Of a stretch of 64,000 bases of DNA, positions 17,360 to 26,061 are shown piece by piece. Origin of the DNA: DATNPX01 sp036702975 (lineage in GTDB: Bacteria; Cyanobacteriota; Vampirovibrionia; Obscuribacterales; Obscuribacteraceae); NCBI GenBank assembly GCA_036702975.1, contig DATNPX010000034.1:372001-436000 (forward strand), read 5' to 3'. The notes beneath the pieces are model-generated. The model saw only the letters and a program-made list of their open reading frames with translations. It made no database searches and was not told the origin of the DNA. Both the position numbers and the translations under genes were made by a program. The first letter of the stretch is position 1. The number at the start of each line of letters is the position of its first letter.

Positions 17360-18997
17360 ATGCAAAAACGCGCACTGGCGGCACTTACATTAGCGGTTGG
17401 AATTTGGACTTTTGCCGTTCCCTTTGAAGAGACAGCATCAGCATCGCCTCAAACTGACTCGCCTCAAACTGACACACAATCAAAAGCGATAGCCACGCGA
17501 AACATCGCTTTGTTGCAAGGAGCAGTCAATCACTTGAATGACAAACCACTCTGGGCTGAACAAATTCTCAAAAGCTCACCGTATACATCGGCGAAGGTCT
17601 ATTTAGCATATCTGTATTTAACAAAGAGAGTGCCAGTTCAAAATCGCAATCAGAAAGTCCAGACATTGATGGAGCAAGCGGTTGAAAAAGCTGAGTCGGA
17701 ATTTGGTGGGTCAGACTGGGACGTCCAGCCCGACACTGAGTACAAAAGCATCTACCCAATCTTGAGAGCGATGCGCTTCATTAACGAAGCGGAGGATACA
17801 TCAATAGCAATTCCGGAGTTCATCTTTCGCTCCTATCCCAAAGCTGCATTCGATGCTTTTGGTTCCTTCTGGGGTTCTTCTAAAGACGGAATGAACCATG
17901 TTCCATGGAGCCGCGAAATCGAGAACGTTCCGTCTGCAAAACAATTCATAAACATAGTAGAGGATATGCAGGGGAGCCCACCACCGAATTGTTTCGGCAC
18001 CATTATGCATGCATTTTATAGAACCCAGGCCATTGCTCTGATGAAGGCTTCCATTGCACCTCAGGTATTCAAGCCATCAGCGGATTCGACGGAAATTCAG
18101 AAAAACGCTCGCCAATGCGACGCATATCTGCTGCAGTGGTCAAACGAAGAACTCTGGAACAAAGTAATGTACGAAAAACTGCTAGCTGCACGAAAGCAAG
18201 CCATTGTGGATGTTAGTAAGTCTTACCAAAAGAGATTCAAATTCGACGAAAAGCTCGCCACACAATGTGCCGCTACCGCTCTGGACGCAATAGAAGGCGC
18301 CTACATCTCGACACCATCGGAACCAGACCAAGAGACGACCCAAAATGCTGCCAAAAATCAATCGGACAAGTTAAAGATGCTCGTTTGCCAGAACAAATCC
18401 ACAGCACAAGATATTAAAAAATGCCTCGCCGGCCGCAAACCGGAGAAGGAAGAACTAAGAGAATTGCTCAGACTTGCGATATTGAATCATGGAAATACTG
18501 ACTTGATTAAATGGTTGATCGACCAGGGCGCGCCACTGTCAGGTGGACGAGAAACCGCTCTCTTTTCGGCCGTGCGTAGACCGGAAGTTGTAACGTTGCT
18601 ACTTAAAAATGGCGCAGCAGTAGACGCAACTAACAAACTTGGGAAAACAGCACTTTTTCAAGCCTTGCAGTTTGACTGCTTCAAGTCGGTGGAGTTGCTT
18701 TGTGAAGCGGGGGCAGACATCAAACACCCAATGCTTGGAGTCAAGGAGGCTATCGACCCAAATGTCTTCAATGATGACACATGCGACTACAACTACACAG
18801 TCGGCGGTCGCACACCATTAATGTACGCCGCTGCTTTTGCGAGTTATCCGGTTGTGAAATACATGCTGGAAAAAGGTGTCGATATAAAAGCCACAGATTC
18901 TGAAGGAGCGATGGCTGGGAAATTTCTTGCACAAAACCCCAAGCTATCAGCTACAGAGCGAAAGGAACTGCTTATAACTTTGCCCGAGAAAAAGTAG
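17360..18997 (+). CDS. exported ankyrin-repeat protein
   Basis: This 545-residue protein has a signal peptide (MQKRALAALTLAVGIWTFAV, cut near ETASAS). The central part (about 50-330) is helical and unassigned, with several Trp, Tyr and Cys residues. The C-terminal third (about 365-540) carries three to four ankyrin repeats, recognisable by G-x-T-A-L-F-x-A, LLLKNGAAVDATNKLGKTAL, LLCEAGADIKH and RTPLMYAAAFASYPVVKYML. Ankyrin repeats mediate protein binding; being exported, this protein probably acts in the periplasm or outside the cell. The clpB terminator separates it from the gene upstream. Confidence 0.82.
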   Translation: MQKRALAALTLAVGIWTFAVPFEETASASPQTDSPQTDTQSKAIATRNIALLQGAVNHLNDKPLWAEQILKSSPYTSAKVYLAYLYLTKRVPVQNRNQKVQTLMEQAVEKAESEFGGSDWDVQPDTEYKSIYPILRAMRFINEAEDTSIAIPEFIFRSYPKAAFDAFGSFWGSSKDGMNHVPWSREIENVPSAKQFINIVEDMQGSPPPNCFGTIMHAFYRTQAIALMKASIAPQVFKPSADSTEIQKNARQCDAYLLQWSNEELWNKVMYEKLLAARKQAIVDVSKSYQKRFKFDEKLATQCAATALDAIEGAYISTPSEPDQETTQNAAKNQSDKLKMLVCQNKSTAQDIKKCLAGRKPEKEELRELLRLAILNHGNTDLIKWLIDQGAPLSGGRETALFSAVRRPEVVTLLLKNGAAVDATNKLGKTALFQALQFDCFKSVELLCEAGADIKHPMLGVKEAIDPNVFNDDTCDYNYTVGGRTPLMYAAAFASYPVVKYMLEKGVDIKATDSEGAMAGKFLAQNPKLSATERKELLITLPEKK

Positions 18998-19071
18998 AGC
19001 ATAAAAGTAGTGCACAAAAGTAGTAAGAAAAGTAGTAAGAAAAAGTAGTAAACAAAACTAGAGCATCTATG

Positions 19072-19091
19072 GAGCACCGCCAACGGTGCTC
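19072..19091 (+). terminator. perfect 8-bp hairpin after the ankyrin gene
   Basis: GAGCACCG pairs with CGGTGCTC around CCAA. The hairpin comes 75 bases after the stop codon, behind a run of AAAAGTAGTAAG-like short repeats (18990-19050). It lacks a T tract, so Rho-independent termination is uncertain. The rest of 18998-19303 holds only the promoter noted next. Confidence 0.35.
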
Positions 19092-19217
19092 AAACCACCC
19101 GGTGGCGAGCTCGGAATTCTAATCACAGTAAAACTCGAGTCAGAAAATGAAGGTCACGCTTTCACTAATTATTCCACCCCTGCAGAGGTTACACTTAGGT
19201 TATGGATCAGCTGAAGA

Positions 19218-19247
19218 TTGACAGGGCTTACGAACAGACAATATGAT
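19218..19247 (+). promoter_or_regulatory. consensus-like sigma-70 promoter of the TadG-like gene
   Basis: The -35 box is TTGACA (19218-19223) and the -10 box TATGAT (19242-19247), separated by 18 bases. Transcription would begin near 19254, so the GTG at 19253 cannot be the start codon. The ATG at 19304 has a strong GGGGGGAGAG ribosome site. Confidence 0.75.
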
Positions 19248-19303
19248 TAAGTGTGGCTTATCTCATATTGAATAGTGGTCTGATCGATTCTTCGGGGGGA
19301 GAG

Positions 19304-21370
19304 ATGGGCCGGCAGATAAATCGCAGGGACATTCGAAAACCCAGCGGCAACATGCTTGTGCTGGTTAGCGGTGTTACTGCGACTTTGGTCATAGCCCTAA
19401 TCGTCTTTTTCTACAATTACGTCAGACTACTCGCTTCGCAAGGTCAAAGTAAAAATGCTATAGATGCAGCTGCTCTAGCAGCCGCCTCTGACCTCAGTCG
19501 CATCGTGGTCAACACTCCGGAATTTGGCTACATTTCGCTATCTGACGAAGCACCAATCGGTAAAGCAACGGCTGCTGGAGACCAATACTATCTTCCAGTG
19601 CGAAGCATTAACTCGATAATCGCCACGTGCCGTCTCGAGAACCAACTGGCAATTGCCTTACAAGATCAAACTTTGTCGGCTCTCGCTCAGCAGGATCTAG
19701 CTAATGCCCAGACGGCAATCGGTAGGCTGGAATCTAGTTTGGCAGACGCAATTCAGCCAGGACACAGTGCTCAAGATATTTACGGCAATCAGGTCACGCC
19801 TTATACCAGCGCCGAAAATGCGTACAAAGCAAATGACGTACATCCCGGACAGCAGTATGTAGCTAACTCCTTGGTTCTAACCTTGGGCTGCCTGGCCAAG
19901 GGAATAGGCACGAACATTCCAGTTCCACAACCAACGACAATGAGCGGCTTACAGTCGGCTCAAATGCAAAACGGTTATTACCTGTCTGATACGCCAGTAC
20001 CGTTTGGAAACGGTTCATCAGCCTATGGGTCAATGAACGTGGTTCTTGCTCCGATTGCGCAAGCGACTCGATTGGTCGATCCTAAAACGTTCACAACGCA
20101 ACTAAGCTCTCTGCCAGCTAAGCAACAACAGATGCTGGCGGCGGTCAAAGTGGATGCATCCGAAACGGTCGTGGATTCCCAAAACCCTCGCGGTCTTGTC
20201 GTCCACATGGTAAGTTGCGCTGTGCCAGCCAACGTCTATGACACTAAGCCGGCCCCTGGAGCACTCTCCATCAGTTTCCCTGACGGACAAATTCCAGACT
20301 GGCAAACGCCGATGCAAATGCTCGACGATCAGCAACTAGCGCACGGACAAGTCGATCTCGAATCGGCCCAACCTATTGGTACCGGAACTATCGGTGATTA
20401 CCCGACTCCGCAACCGCCAGCTATTTCGCAAACCCAGCTCACAAGCATGAACTGGATGCTACCTCATAATCCCAATCCTTCACCGGCAGATGTTGCGAGG
20501 GCATGTCTCTACGATTGGGTAAGACGAGCAGGGCCGCAGGCCAATCTGCAATCAATCATAAGTGCCCTCAAAACCAACTTCAATCTTCCTAATCCTGCCA
20601 CAAAAGACTGGATCACGCTACTTTCCGCGACCGCCACAGCACCAACGAACATCACAAAACTTGTGAACGGTCCGCAGATTCCTGTCGGAATCATGCATAT
20701 CTATAAATTCAATCCTGATGGCACCGTTGCCTATTCCAGCAAAACCATAACACCGTATCCATACTCAGTTATTAGCCAAGGGCAGATGTATGGCGAAGCA
20801 CTCAAAGTTTTCCAAAGTAAGACGTTAAAGCAGCTCAAGTTTAATAACATTCAATTGCCGCAGCTAAAGGGCAGTCCAAACGTAAACGGTAATGTGACGA
20901 TTGAGAACCAGTTTGATGTCTATTTCAGAGACGAAGTGCGCCAGCCTGGCACCATCAATGGTGGCTGGCACGGAGGAGAACCTCTGGAAAATCCGCAAGT
21001 CTCATTTTTGAAGAAAAAATCGCCTTTCGGAAAAAGCACCGTTCACGATTATATTGCTAACTTGCTGCACCGCGGCTCGCCAGGAGAGCTTGGAGGCGGT
21101 GGGTGGGGGGCGAACCCTACAAAAGGACAAGGTTCGATACCGTTGATCGGCGCGCAGTCAGACTTCTGTGAAAAAATGACGCCGCCACCCGGCTACAACA
21201 CGTTTGCTGTGTATCCGAACCCGTCAAATCCCGTACGTCCAACATATATGACAAACGGAACTGCCGTTGACATTCGCTTCCGCAGGCAAGTGAAGATTGA
21301 TGGTCAATTCAAAAGCTATTTCAGCTACTACATCGTCACCGATGTTGGTTATTTGGCCCTTGAGGACTGA
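19304..21370 (+). CDS. TadG-like Flp-pilus/pseudopilin family membrane protein
   Basis: This 688-residue protein starts at the ATG at 19304 behind GGGGGGAGAG. After a short basic N-terminus (about 1-18) comes one membrane helix (about 17-40). The TadG/TadE-type sequence N-A-I-D-A-A-A-L-A-A-A-S-D-L follows, as in the Flp pilus assembly protein TadG, where the helix packs like a pseudopilin. The large remainder is exported, rich in Gln, Pro and Asn, with no von Willebrand domain seen, unlike the second TadG-like protein at 42638. No Tad secretion ATPase or prepilin peptidase lies near it. Confidence 0.75.
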   Translation: MGRQINRRDIRKPSGNMLVLVSGVTATLVIALIVFFYNYVRLLASQGQSKNAIDAAALAAASDLSRIVVNTPEFGYISLSDEAPIGKATAAGDQYYLPVRSINSIIATCRLENQLAIALQDQTLSALAQQDLANAQTAIGRLESSLADAIQPGHSAQDIYGNQVTPYTSAENAYKANDVHPGQQYVANSLVLTLGCLAKGIGTNIPVPQPTTMSGLQSAQMQNGYYLSDTPVPFGNGSSAYGSMNVVLAPIAQATRLVDPKTFTTQLSSLPAKQQQMLAAVKVDASETVVDSQNPRGLVVHMVSCAVPANVYDTKPAPGALSISFPDGQIPDWQTPMQMLDDQQLAHGQVDLESAQPIGTGTIGDYPTPQPPAISQTQLTSMNWMLPHNPNPSPADVARACLYDWVRRAGPQANLQSIISALKTNFNLPNPATKDWITLLSATATAPTNITKLVNGPQIPVGIMHIYKFNPDGTVAYSSKTITPYPYSVISQGQMYGEALKVFQSKTLKQLKFNNIQLPQLKGSPNVNGNVTIENQFDVYFRDEVRQPGTINGGWHGGEPLENPQVSFLKKKSPFGKSTVHDYIANLLHRGSPGELGGGGWGANPTKGQGSIPLIGAQSDFCEKMTPPPGYNTFAVYPNPSNPVRPTYMTNGTAVDIRFRRQVKIDGQFKSYFSYYIVTDVGYLALED

Positions 21371-21381
21371 GGAAGTCGTCA

Positions 21382-22944
21382 CTAATTCCGATTTCTATAC
21401 TCGTTGAAATGATCGCGAAAGCTGCCCCAAGGATCGGCTTTCGAGGAACTCGTTTTCGGCTTGATTGAAGTACTTGGGCGAGCCTTCACTTTCACAGGGT
21501 TTTTAGACACGCTGTGCGTCGTTTCACTTAGTCGCGACGGTAGAGGAATGGTTGTAGATTGCTCAGCGTTATTAATCGCGGCGGTGTTTTTAGTAGTCAC
21601 AGCGGGAGCCACACTGGTTGCAAGTGGTGACTTGGCGGTTGAGGCCTCTATTGGGGCTGTGGAGGAAGCTCGAGCAGTAGATGAGGTTGGGGTTGAGATT
21701 CGGGCAGGAAATGGAGCAGGCGCTGCCACTGGAACAGGGGTAGCAGTCGTTACAGGCGCGCTGGTCGCTTCCGTAGGGCGTACGATGTGAGTCGTTAGAC
21801 TCGCATGCCACGGGACATAAACAACTGCGGCCACAATAGCGAGCAAGGCGACTACAGCCGCAGATATAAACACAAGCTTTCTTGCCGATTGAGGCTTTTT
21901 CCCAGCCGGAACTGAATCTGGAACGACAGTCAATTCGGCATTTCGCAATCCCACCGAATAGCCACTTCTGGGTACAGCGGATTCCAAGTCGCGCTTTAGC
22001 TCCTCCATTCGCTCATAGCGCTCTTTTAGATCTTTGGCTAAAGCCTTCATCACGACTTGCTCCAGTCGTTCAGGTAGATACAAGTCAGGCCGCGCCTCAG
22101 CGAATGGGATCGGCTTCGCCATGACTTGTTTGGAGATCGTTTCTACTGCTGTCGTTCCAAAGATTGGCAACTTTCCTGTCAGCGTCTCGTAAATGACTAC
22201 ACCCATGGCGTAGATGTCAGCCTGAGGTCCGAGTTCACGTCCCATGCATTGCTCTGGGCTCATGTAGAGCGGGCTTCCAAGCACATCTCCATCTTGTGTG
22301 AGACGCTGGCTATCCAGTGAGGCATCAATGAGTTTTGCAATTCCGAAATCGACGACTTTGACAAAGTCAGGCTCGCCATCGAAGTCGGTCAGCACAATGT
22401 TTGTTGGCTTCAGATCTCTGTGCACAACGCCCTGTTTGTGCGCAAAAGCCAATGCTTCGCAAGCTTGCAAGAGAATCTTGATGGCTCTGTTCACACTCAA
22501 GCCACCCTCTTTGGCCAGGACCTGGGAGAGCGTGTCGCCTTGTAGATAGTCCATAACGATGTAAGGAAGTCCGTTGTAGAGTCCATAGTCATGGACTCCC
22601 ACCACGTGCGGGTGGCTGATTCGACTGGAAGCCCTGACTTCCTGTTGAAATCTCTTCAGAACCTCTTTCTGTGAAACCAGATGAGCTCTTAACATCTTGA
22701 TGGCTACCATACGGTCCATCTCTCTATGTCGAGCCTTGTATACAACCCCCATGCCACCATGTCCGAGAACTTCGAGTATTTCGTAGTATTCAGCAATCGT
22801 GGTGCCAACTAACGGGTCATCCGCATCAACGTCAACCAGTAGCGACCCGTCGTGAGGGCACAATTTGGTGCCGCTGAACAGGCGGCTACATTCAAGACAC
22901 TTCAACTGTATGTCTATAGCTGACATAGCTCTTTTGGCGCTCAA
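21382..22944 (-). CDS. membrane Ser/Thr protein kinase with N-terminal zinc ribbon
   Basis: This 520-residue protein opens with a short zinc-ribbon-like motif (CLECSRLF, then LCPHDG, residues 16-33). The Hanks-type kinase domain covers about 50-315: GHGGMGVVYKA as glycine loop, VAIKML with the ATP lysine, HRDLKPTN as catalytic loop, DFGIAK for Mg binding, and SPLYMSPEQ as the P+1 region. A membrane helix lies near 350-373. The outer C-terminal part is Ala/Thr/Pro/Ser-rich and disordered, probably spanning the envelope. No PASTA, TPR or WD repeats are present, so the input signal is unclear. It converges on the TadG-like gene with only 11 bases between. Confidence 0.93.
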   Translation of the reverse strand: MSAKRAMSAIDIQLKCLECSRLFSGTKLCPHDGSLLVDVDADDPLVGTTIAEYYEILEVLGHGGMGVVYKARHREMDRMVAIKMLRAHLVSQKEVLKRFQQEVRASSRISHPHVVGVHDYGLYNGLPYIVMDYLQGDTLSQVLAKEGGLSVNRAIKILLQACEALAFAHKQGVVHRDLKPTNIVLTDFDGEPDFVKVVDFGIAKLIDASLDSQRLTQDGDVLGSPLYMSPEQCMGRELGPQADIYAMGVVIYETLTGKLPIFGTTAVETISKQVMAKPIPFAEARPDLYLPERLEQVVMKALAKDLKERYERMEELKRDLESAVPRSGYSVGLRNAELTVVPDSVPAGKKPQSARKLVFISAAVVALLAIVAAVVYVPWHASLTTHIVRPTEATSAPVTTATPVPVAAPAPFPARISTPTSSTARASSTAPIEASTAKSPLATSVAPAVTTKNTAAINNAEQSTTIPLPSRLSETTHSVSKNPVKVKARPSTSIKPKTSSSKADPWGSFRDHFNEYRNRN

Positions 22945-23189
22945 CCGCGGCTATAGCTAACCTTCCAGCGCTGTCGAGTGCGCCTCCTCTAGTAATACAT
23001 ACTCAATCTAACACGCATGCTGCGCCAGACTGACTATCTTTTACCCTCGAATTTCCAGCTCAAATCCGCGCACTAGATATATGAATCGAGCCATCGCGAA
23101 TTTAAAAGCGAGAGAATCATGTCACATAGCATCCTCCGCTGATAAAATCTGAAGGCTATTCACTCAATCCCAAACAGTAAGCGAGTCGC

Positions 23190-24488
23190 ATGAATAAAAC
23201 ACTTTTCTATAGAACAGCCGCTGCCATTGCAGTCATACTATCCACGGCTATAGAGGTCGATGCCGCCGCGGCTCTTTCATCCGGCACAGTTGTGAACGCA
23301 ATCAATCAAGCCGATGTCTTCGCTGGTGATAGTCGTTTCAGCGTTAAGGTGGATGGAGAGCATGTAAGCATCTCGACATACAAAACTTCAGTTCAAGATG
23401 ATACAGAAAATAAAATGCAGGCAATTTTTGCCACCAAGGCGCTGATGGAAGCAGTGCCAGGACGAGTCACACGCGCGACTTTTTACTTTTATGATTTCGA
23501 CAATCTGAGCACCGGGAATTACAAACAAGTAGACGTCACTGCAGGCGATATAAAAGCGTTCGGCAGTGGTCAGCTCAAAGAAAAAGAGCTACTTTCCTCG
23601 ATCTCCATAACCTCAGGACAACTGCCTGATGCAGCCAGTCGAATTGCAAGCTTCCTGTCGTCAAAACAAGATTACCCAGTGACGACTGCAGTGAAAGATA
23701 ACGAACTGGTGCTCAGCAGCCAAATAGACCGAGGTGCATCCGATACAGACGTGAAGTATCGCGCACTAAAACTGGCGGCAGACGGTCTGCGATTGTCGCC
23801 TCATCCTGTCAAAACCGTGAAAGTAGACCTTTCAGAGCGCGGACAGGAAACCGCACGGGAAATCGTTTTCGATGCGAATGACATCAAATCGATCATGAAC
23901 AATTTGACGCAAGCATTGGCGCCACTAAAAATAGCTTCTAAGCAGGACATTTCAGAGTTGAAAGTCGCTGATGGTCCCTTTAAGGCAGAACGAGAGCAGG
24001 CCCTTGAGGGATTGAAGTCTTTGTCAAATAGCGGAGTCGGTGTCGCACCTTTTGTGACTGCATTCAAGGCGATTGAAAAAGAGCTGACGAGTGGTGACGA
24101 AAGCAAGATAGCCAGCGACATCAAACATCTCTTAGACAACATCGAACGCCAGGAGAATGCACGAAAAGATGCGCACCAAGAAAAGGCTGCATCTTCAAGC
24201 GCAGCTCAACCAGCAGTTCCGGCAGTTCCGCTCAGCCCGCGAATAGATCGGTGGATACTCGGCAGAGAACCGATTTTCGAGGCGAAAGTTCTTTCAGATC
24301 CCGACGGTTATATCAAAGAGTTGGAAACTTTAGTCACAACGCCGCAGCTGAAAGCTGACGATAACCAGAGGTTTGCGGGGGCACTAATGTACTTTGCACA
24401 GACGTTGCGTTTGAACAATCGGCCGCAAGATGCTGTTCGATTCGAGCGCCGGCTGGCGGCAATCCGTGCTAAACACCCAAAATTCTAA
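23190..24488 (+). CDS. exported protein with duplicated uncharacterised domain
   Basis: This 432-residue protein has a signal peptide (residues 1-25, cleavage after VDAAAA). Two similar segments follow, about residues 35-130 and 135-245. Each contains a K-x-(Q/R)-A-x-x-x-(A/L)-K-A-L-x-x-x-P pattern and then a beta-rich part. The partial exported protein at 1-441 carries the same pattern once. The segment at 245-325 is helical, and a proline/alanine linker near 330-345 leads to a short C-terminal helical domain. No catalytic residues stand out. It is probably envelope-located, and no known family is recognised. Confidence 0.7.
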   Translation: MNKTLFYRTAAAIAVILSTAIEVDAAAALSSGTVVNAINQADVFAGDSRFSVKVDGEHVSISTYKTSVQDDTENKMQAIFATKALMEAVPGRVTRATFYFYDFDNLSTGNYKQVDVTAGDIKAFGSGQLKEKELLSSISITSGQLPDAASRIASFLSSKQDYPVTTAVKDNELVLSSQIDRGASDTDVKYRALKLAADGLRLSPHPVKTVKVDLSERGQETAREIVFDANDIKSIMNNLTQALAPLKIASKQDISELKVADGPFKAEREQALEGLKSLSNSGVGVAPFVTAFKAIEKELTSGDESKIASDIKHLLDNIERQENARKDAHQEKAASSSAAQPAVPAVPLSPRIDRWILGREPIFEAKVLSDPDGYIKELETLVTTPQLKADDNQRFAGALMYFAQTLRLNNRPQDAVRFERRLAAIRAKHPKF

Positions 24489-24522
24489 AAGCAAGATATC
24501 ATTTGGTATCAGCAATCTTGCT
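24481..24522 (-). terminator. terminator for the minus-strand lipoprotein gene
   Basis: AGCAAGAT and ATCTTGCT (24490-24497, 24515-24522) form an 8-bp stem that overlaps the stop codon. On the minus strand it is followed by TTTTAGAATT, a broken U tract. Confidence 0.55.
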
Positions 24523-25206
24523 GTGGACTACTTTCTCAATTGATTGGCGCACCATGTCATCAACAGATAGCGCTGAGCTGACCGCGGCTAGCTGATCGTA
24601 GTATGCCGAAGCTTCGTTAACCTCATCTACCGTCCCTTGGCGATAGTCGGCGCCTAATTGCGCACCAGCAGCATCGAGAGCTTTCTGCCTTGCCTCTCCT
24701 GCGGTTGCTCCAGTTCCAGTGAATGGCCTACCGATCAATTTTCTTGCTGCCTCGCGGGCGGTAGCATCAGCATGTTCATACATTTTGAGACAGATCTGAA
24801 CGTGTCCGTTTTCATGCTCGACTACGCTAGGCAAGGCATCCTTCGCGATGTCGATCGTGATAGGGAGCGAAAGTTGGAGATTCACACCTTGTATGACTAA
24901 AGTTGTCGTTGTTTGGCCAAATGCCTCTCTTTCAGAAACGATCTGATAATCGAAAATTGGTTTGCATCCGAAAAACCAAGTTGTATAGGCTGTCAAATCC
25001 AAGTCGCTATGGGCTCTATCTACTGAGTCTGGAATCGACGAACTGCGGACATTTTTGTGCACGGTCTGCACTGTTGGTGGTGCTTTGTCTACTGTCACAG
25101 AGGAATTAGTGCAGCCAGAACAGAGAGCGGCAAAGAAAAAGCAAGCGAGGAACAGCCTAACAAGACGTCTTGTACAAGATTCGAATATCGTAGTATCTGC
25201 GCTCAT
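24499..25206 (-). CDS. lipoprotein with HExxH motif (DUF922-like)
   Basis: This 235-residue protein has a hydrophobic N-terminus ending in the lipobox-like C-S-G-C (Cys at about residue 32), so it is probably lipid-anchored. The exported domain contains Y-T-T-W-F-F-G near the start and V-V-E-H-E-N-G-H-V-Q. The latter includes HENGH, a match to the zinc-protease HExxH signature in the arrangement of the DUF922 (predicted Zn-dependent protease) family. The C-terminal part is helical. A metalloprotease role is a prediction from the motif. It is convergent with the exported gene at 23190, separated by 10 bases. Confidence 0.75.
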   Translation of the reverse strand: MSADTTIFESCTRRLVRLFLACFFFAALCSGCTNSSVTVDKAPPTVQTVHKNVRSSSIPDSVDRAHSDLDLTAYTTWFFGCKPIFDYQIVSEREAFGQTTTTLVIQGVNLQLSLPITIDIAKDALPSVVEHENGHVQICLKMYEHADATAREAARKLIGRPFTGTGATAGEARQKALDAAGAQLGADYRQGTVDEVNEASAYYDQLAAVSSALSVDDMVRQSIEKVVHSKIADTK

Positions 25207-25275
25207 TTGAGAAACTACACAACAGCCAGATTACACAACAGCCAGATTCGGAGCGATGTCAGCAGATGGGGGGGC

Positions 25276-25758
25276 TCAGGAGGGTGCTCCCGATATGTTC
25301 GGCATTTGGTAAGTGAACGGAATAGTCTGCTTTGACTGGAACTGCAAGGGAGACTTTCCGGCGTAAACCCACTGAACTACGAAGGGGCGCACATCTACTT
25401 GCGTAACTACCGTGACGTTACCGTTGATTGGTCCACCAAACTGGCTGATGGATGCGAGGTAAGTGGGATCAACATTGTTCGTAACGCTTATGAGCTGATA
25501 ATTTGAGACGATACCTTTGCTAGTCAAGTTTGCTTTGGAAACAATGGCCGTCGCACGCGCCCGCATAGCCGAAGGGTCGCCTGCAGCAGCGGCACGGGCG
25601 GCCTCGCGGCAAATTGAATCGTTTTGTTGCACGGCGAGAACAAGCACCGCAATATCAAAGATCACGAGCATGACCGGTACAAGAGCTATTAAGCCGACAA
25701 CGAGCTCCACTAGAGACTGACCGTTGTGGCGAAGCCTCGTGCCTGAAATCCTAAGCAT
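25276..25758 (-). CDS. TadE-like pseudopilin
   Basis: The start at the ATG at 25758 gives the usual short basic leader (MLRISGTRLRHNGQ); the frame extends to an ATG at 25791 without a better ribosome site. Residues 12-40 form the TadE-type membrane segment, beginning G-Q-S-L-V-E-L, with the conserved glutamate. R-E-A-A-R-A-A-A-A-G-D follows, the family's typical post-helix sequence. The exported remainder is beta-rich (about 110 residues). TadE proteins are minor pseudopilins of Flp/Tad pili. It stands alone here, transcribed divergently from the 1285-residue gene. Confidence 0.8.
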   Translation of the reverse strand: MLRISGTRLRHNGQSLVELVVGLIALVPVMLVIFDIAVLVLAVQQNDSICREAARAAAAGDPSAMRARATAIVSKANLTSKGIVSNYQLISVTNNVDPTYLASISQFGGPINGNVTVVTQVDVRPFVVQWVYAGKSPLQFQSKQTIPFTYQMPNISGAPS

Positions 25759-25980
25759 GAACGTAGCTATCCCGCATCCCCTTTCTCCCATTATCTTAGA
25801 CCGAGATTGACCTGTATCGCTGATTTTTTCAATGAGTTCCTCACTAATTTTTCACCAAAACCTCCAGCGCGATAGATCGCAGACCATTTCAGGATCAAAT
25901 GATGCTTGCGTGAACTAGTTCCACATTTAATGACAGATTTAATCTGCGATTGGTCGATTCGGTCGAGCTTGCGTATAGAC

Positions 25981-26043
25981 CCTGTTATTGAAACTCGCCT
26001 GTTCAATAACAGGCGTTGACCAACATTTGCCACAAGCAAATGT
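25981..26043 (+). other. two strong hairpins in the leader of the PRTase-like gene
   Basis: The first hairpin is a perfect 12-bp inverted repeat (CCTGTTATTGAA / TTCAATAACAGG, 25981-25992 and 26002-26013, 9-nt loop). The second has an 8-bp stem (ACATTTGC / GCAAATGT, 26023-26030 and 26036-26043, 5-nt loop) and ends 18 bases before the ATG at 26062. Neither is followed by a T tract. They could regulate translation, stabilise mRNA, or bind a regulator as DNA. Confidence 0.6.
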
Positions 26044-26061
26044 GATACTTCCCATTACGAG

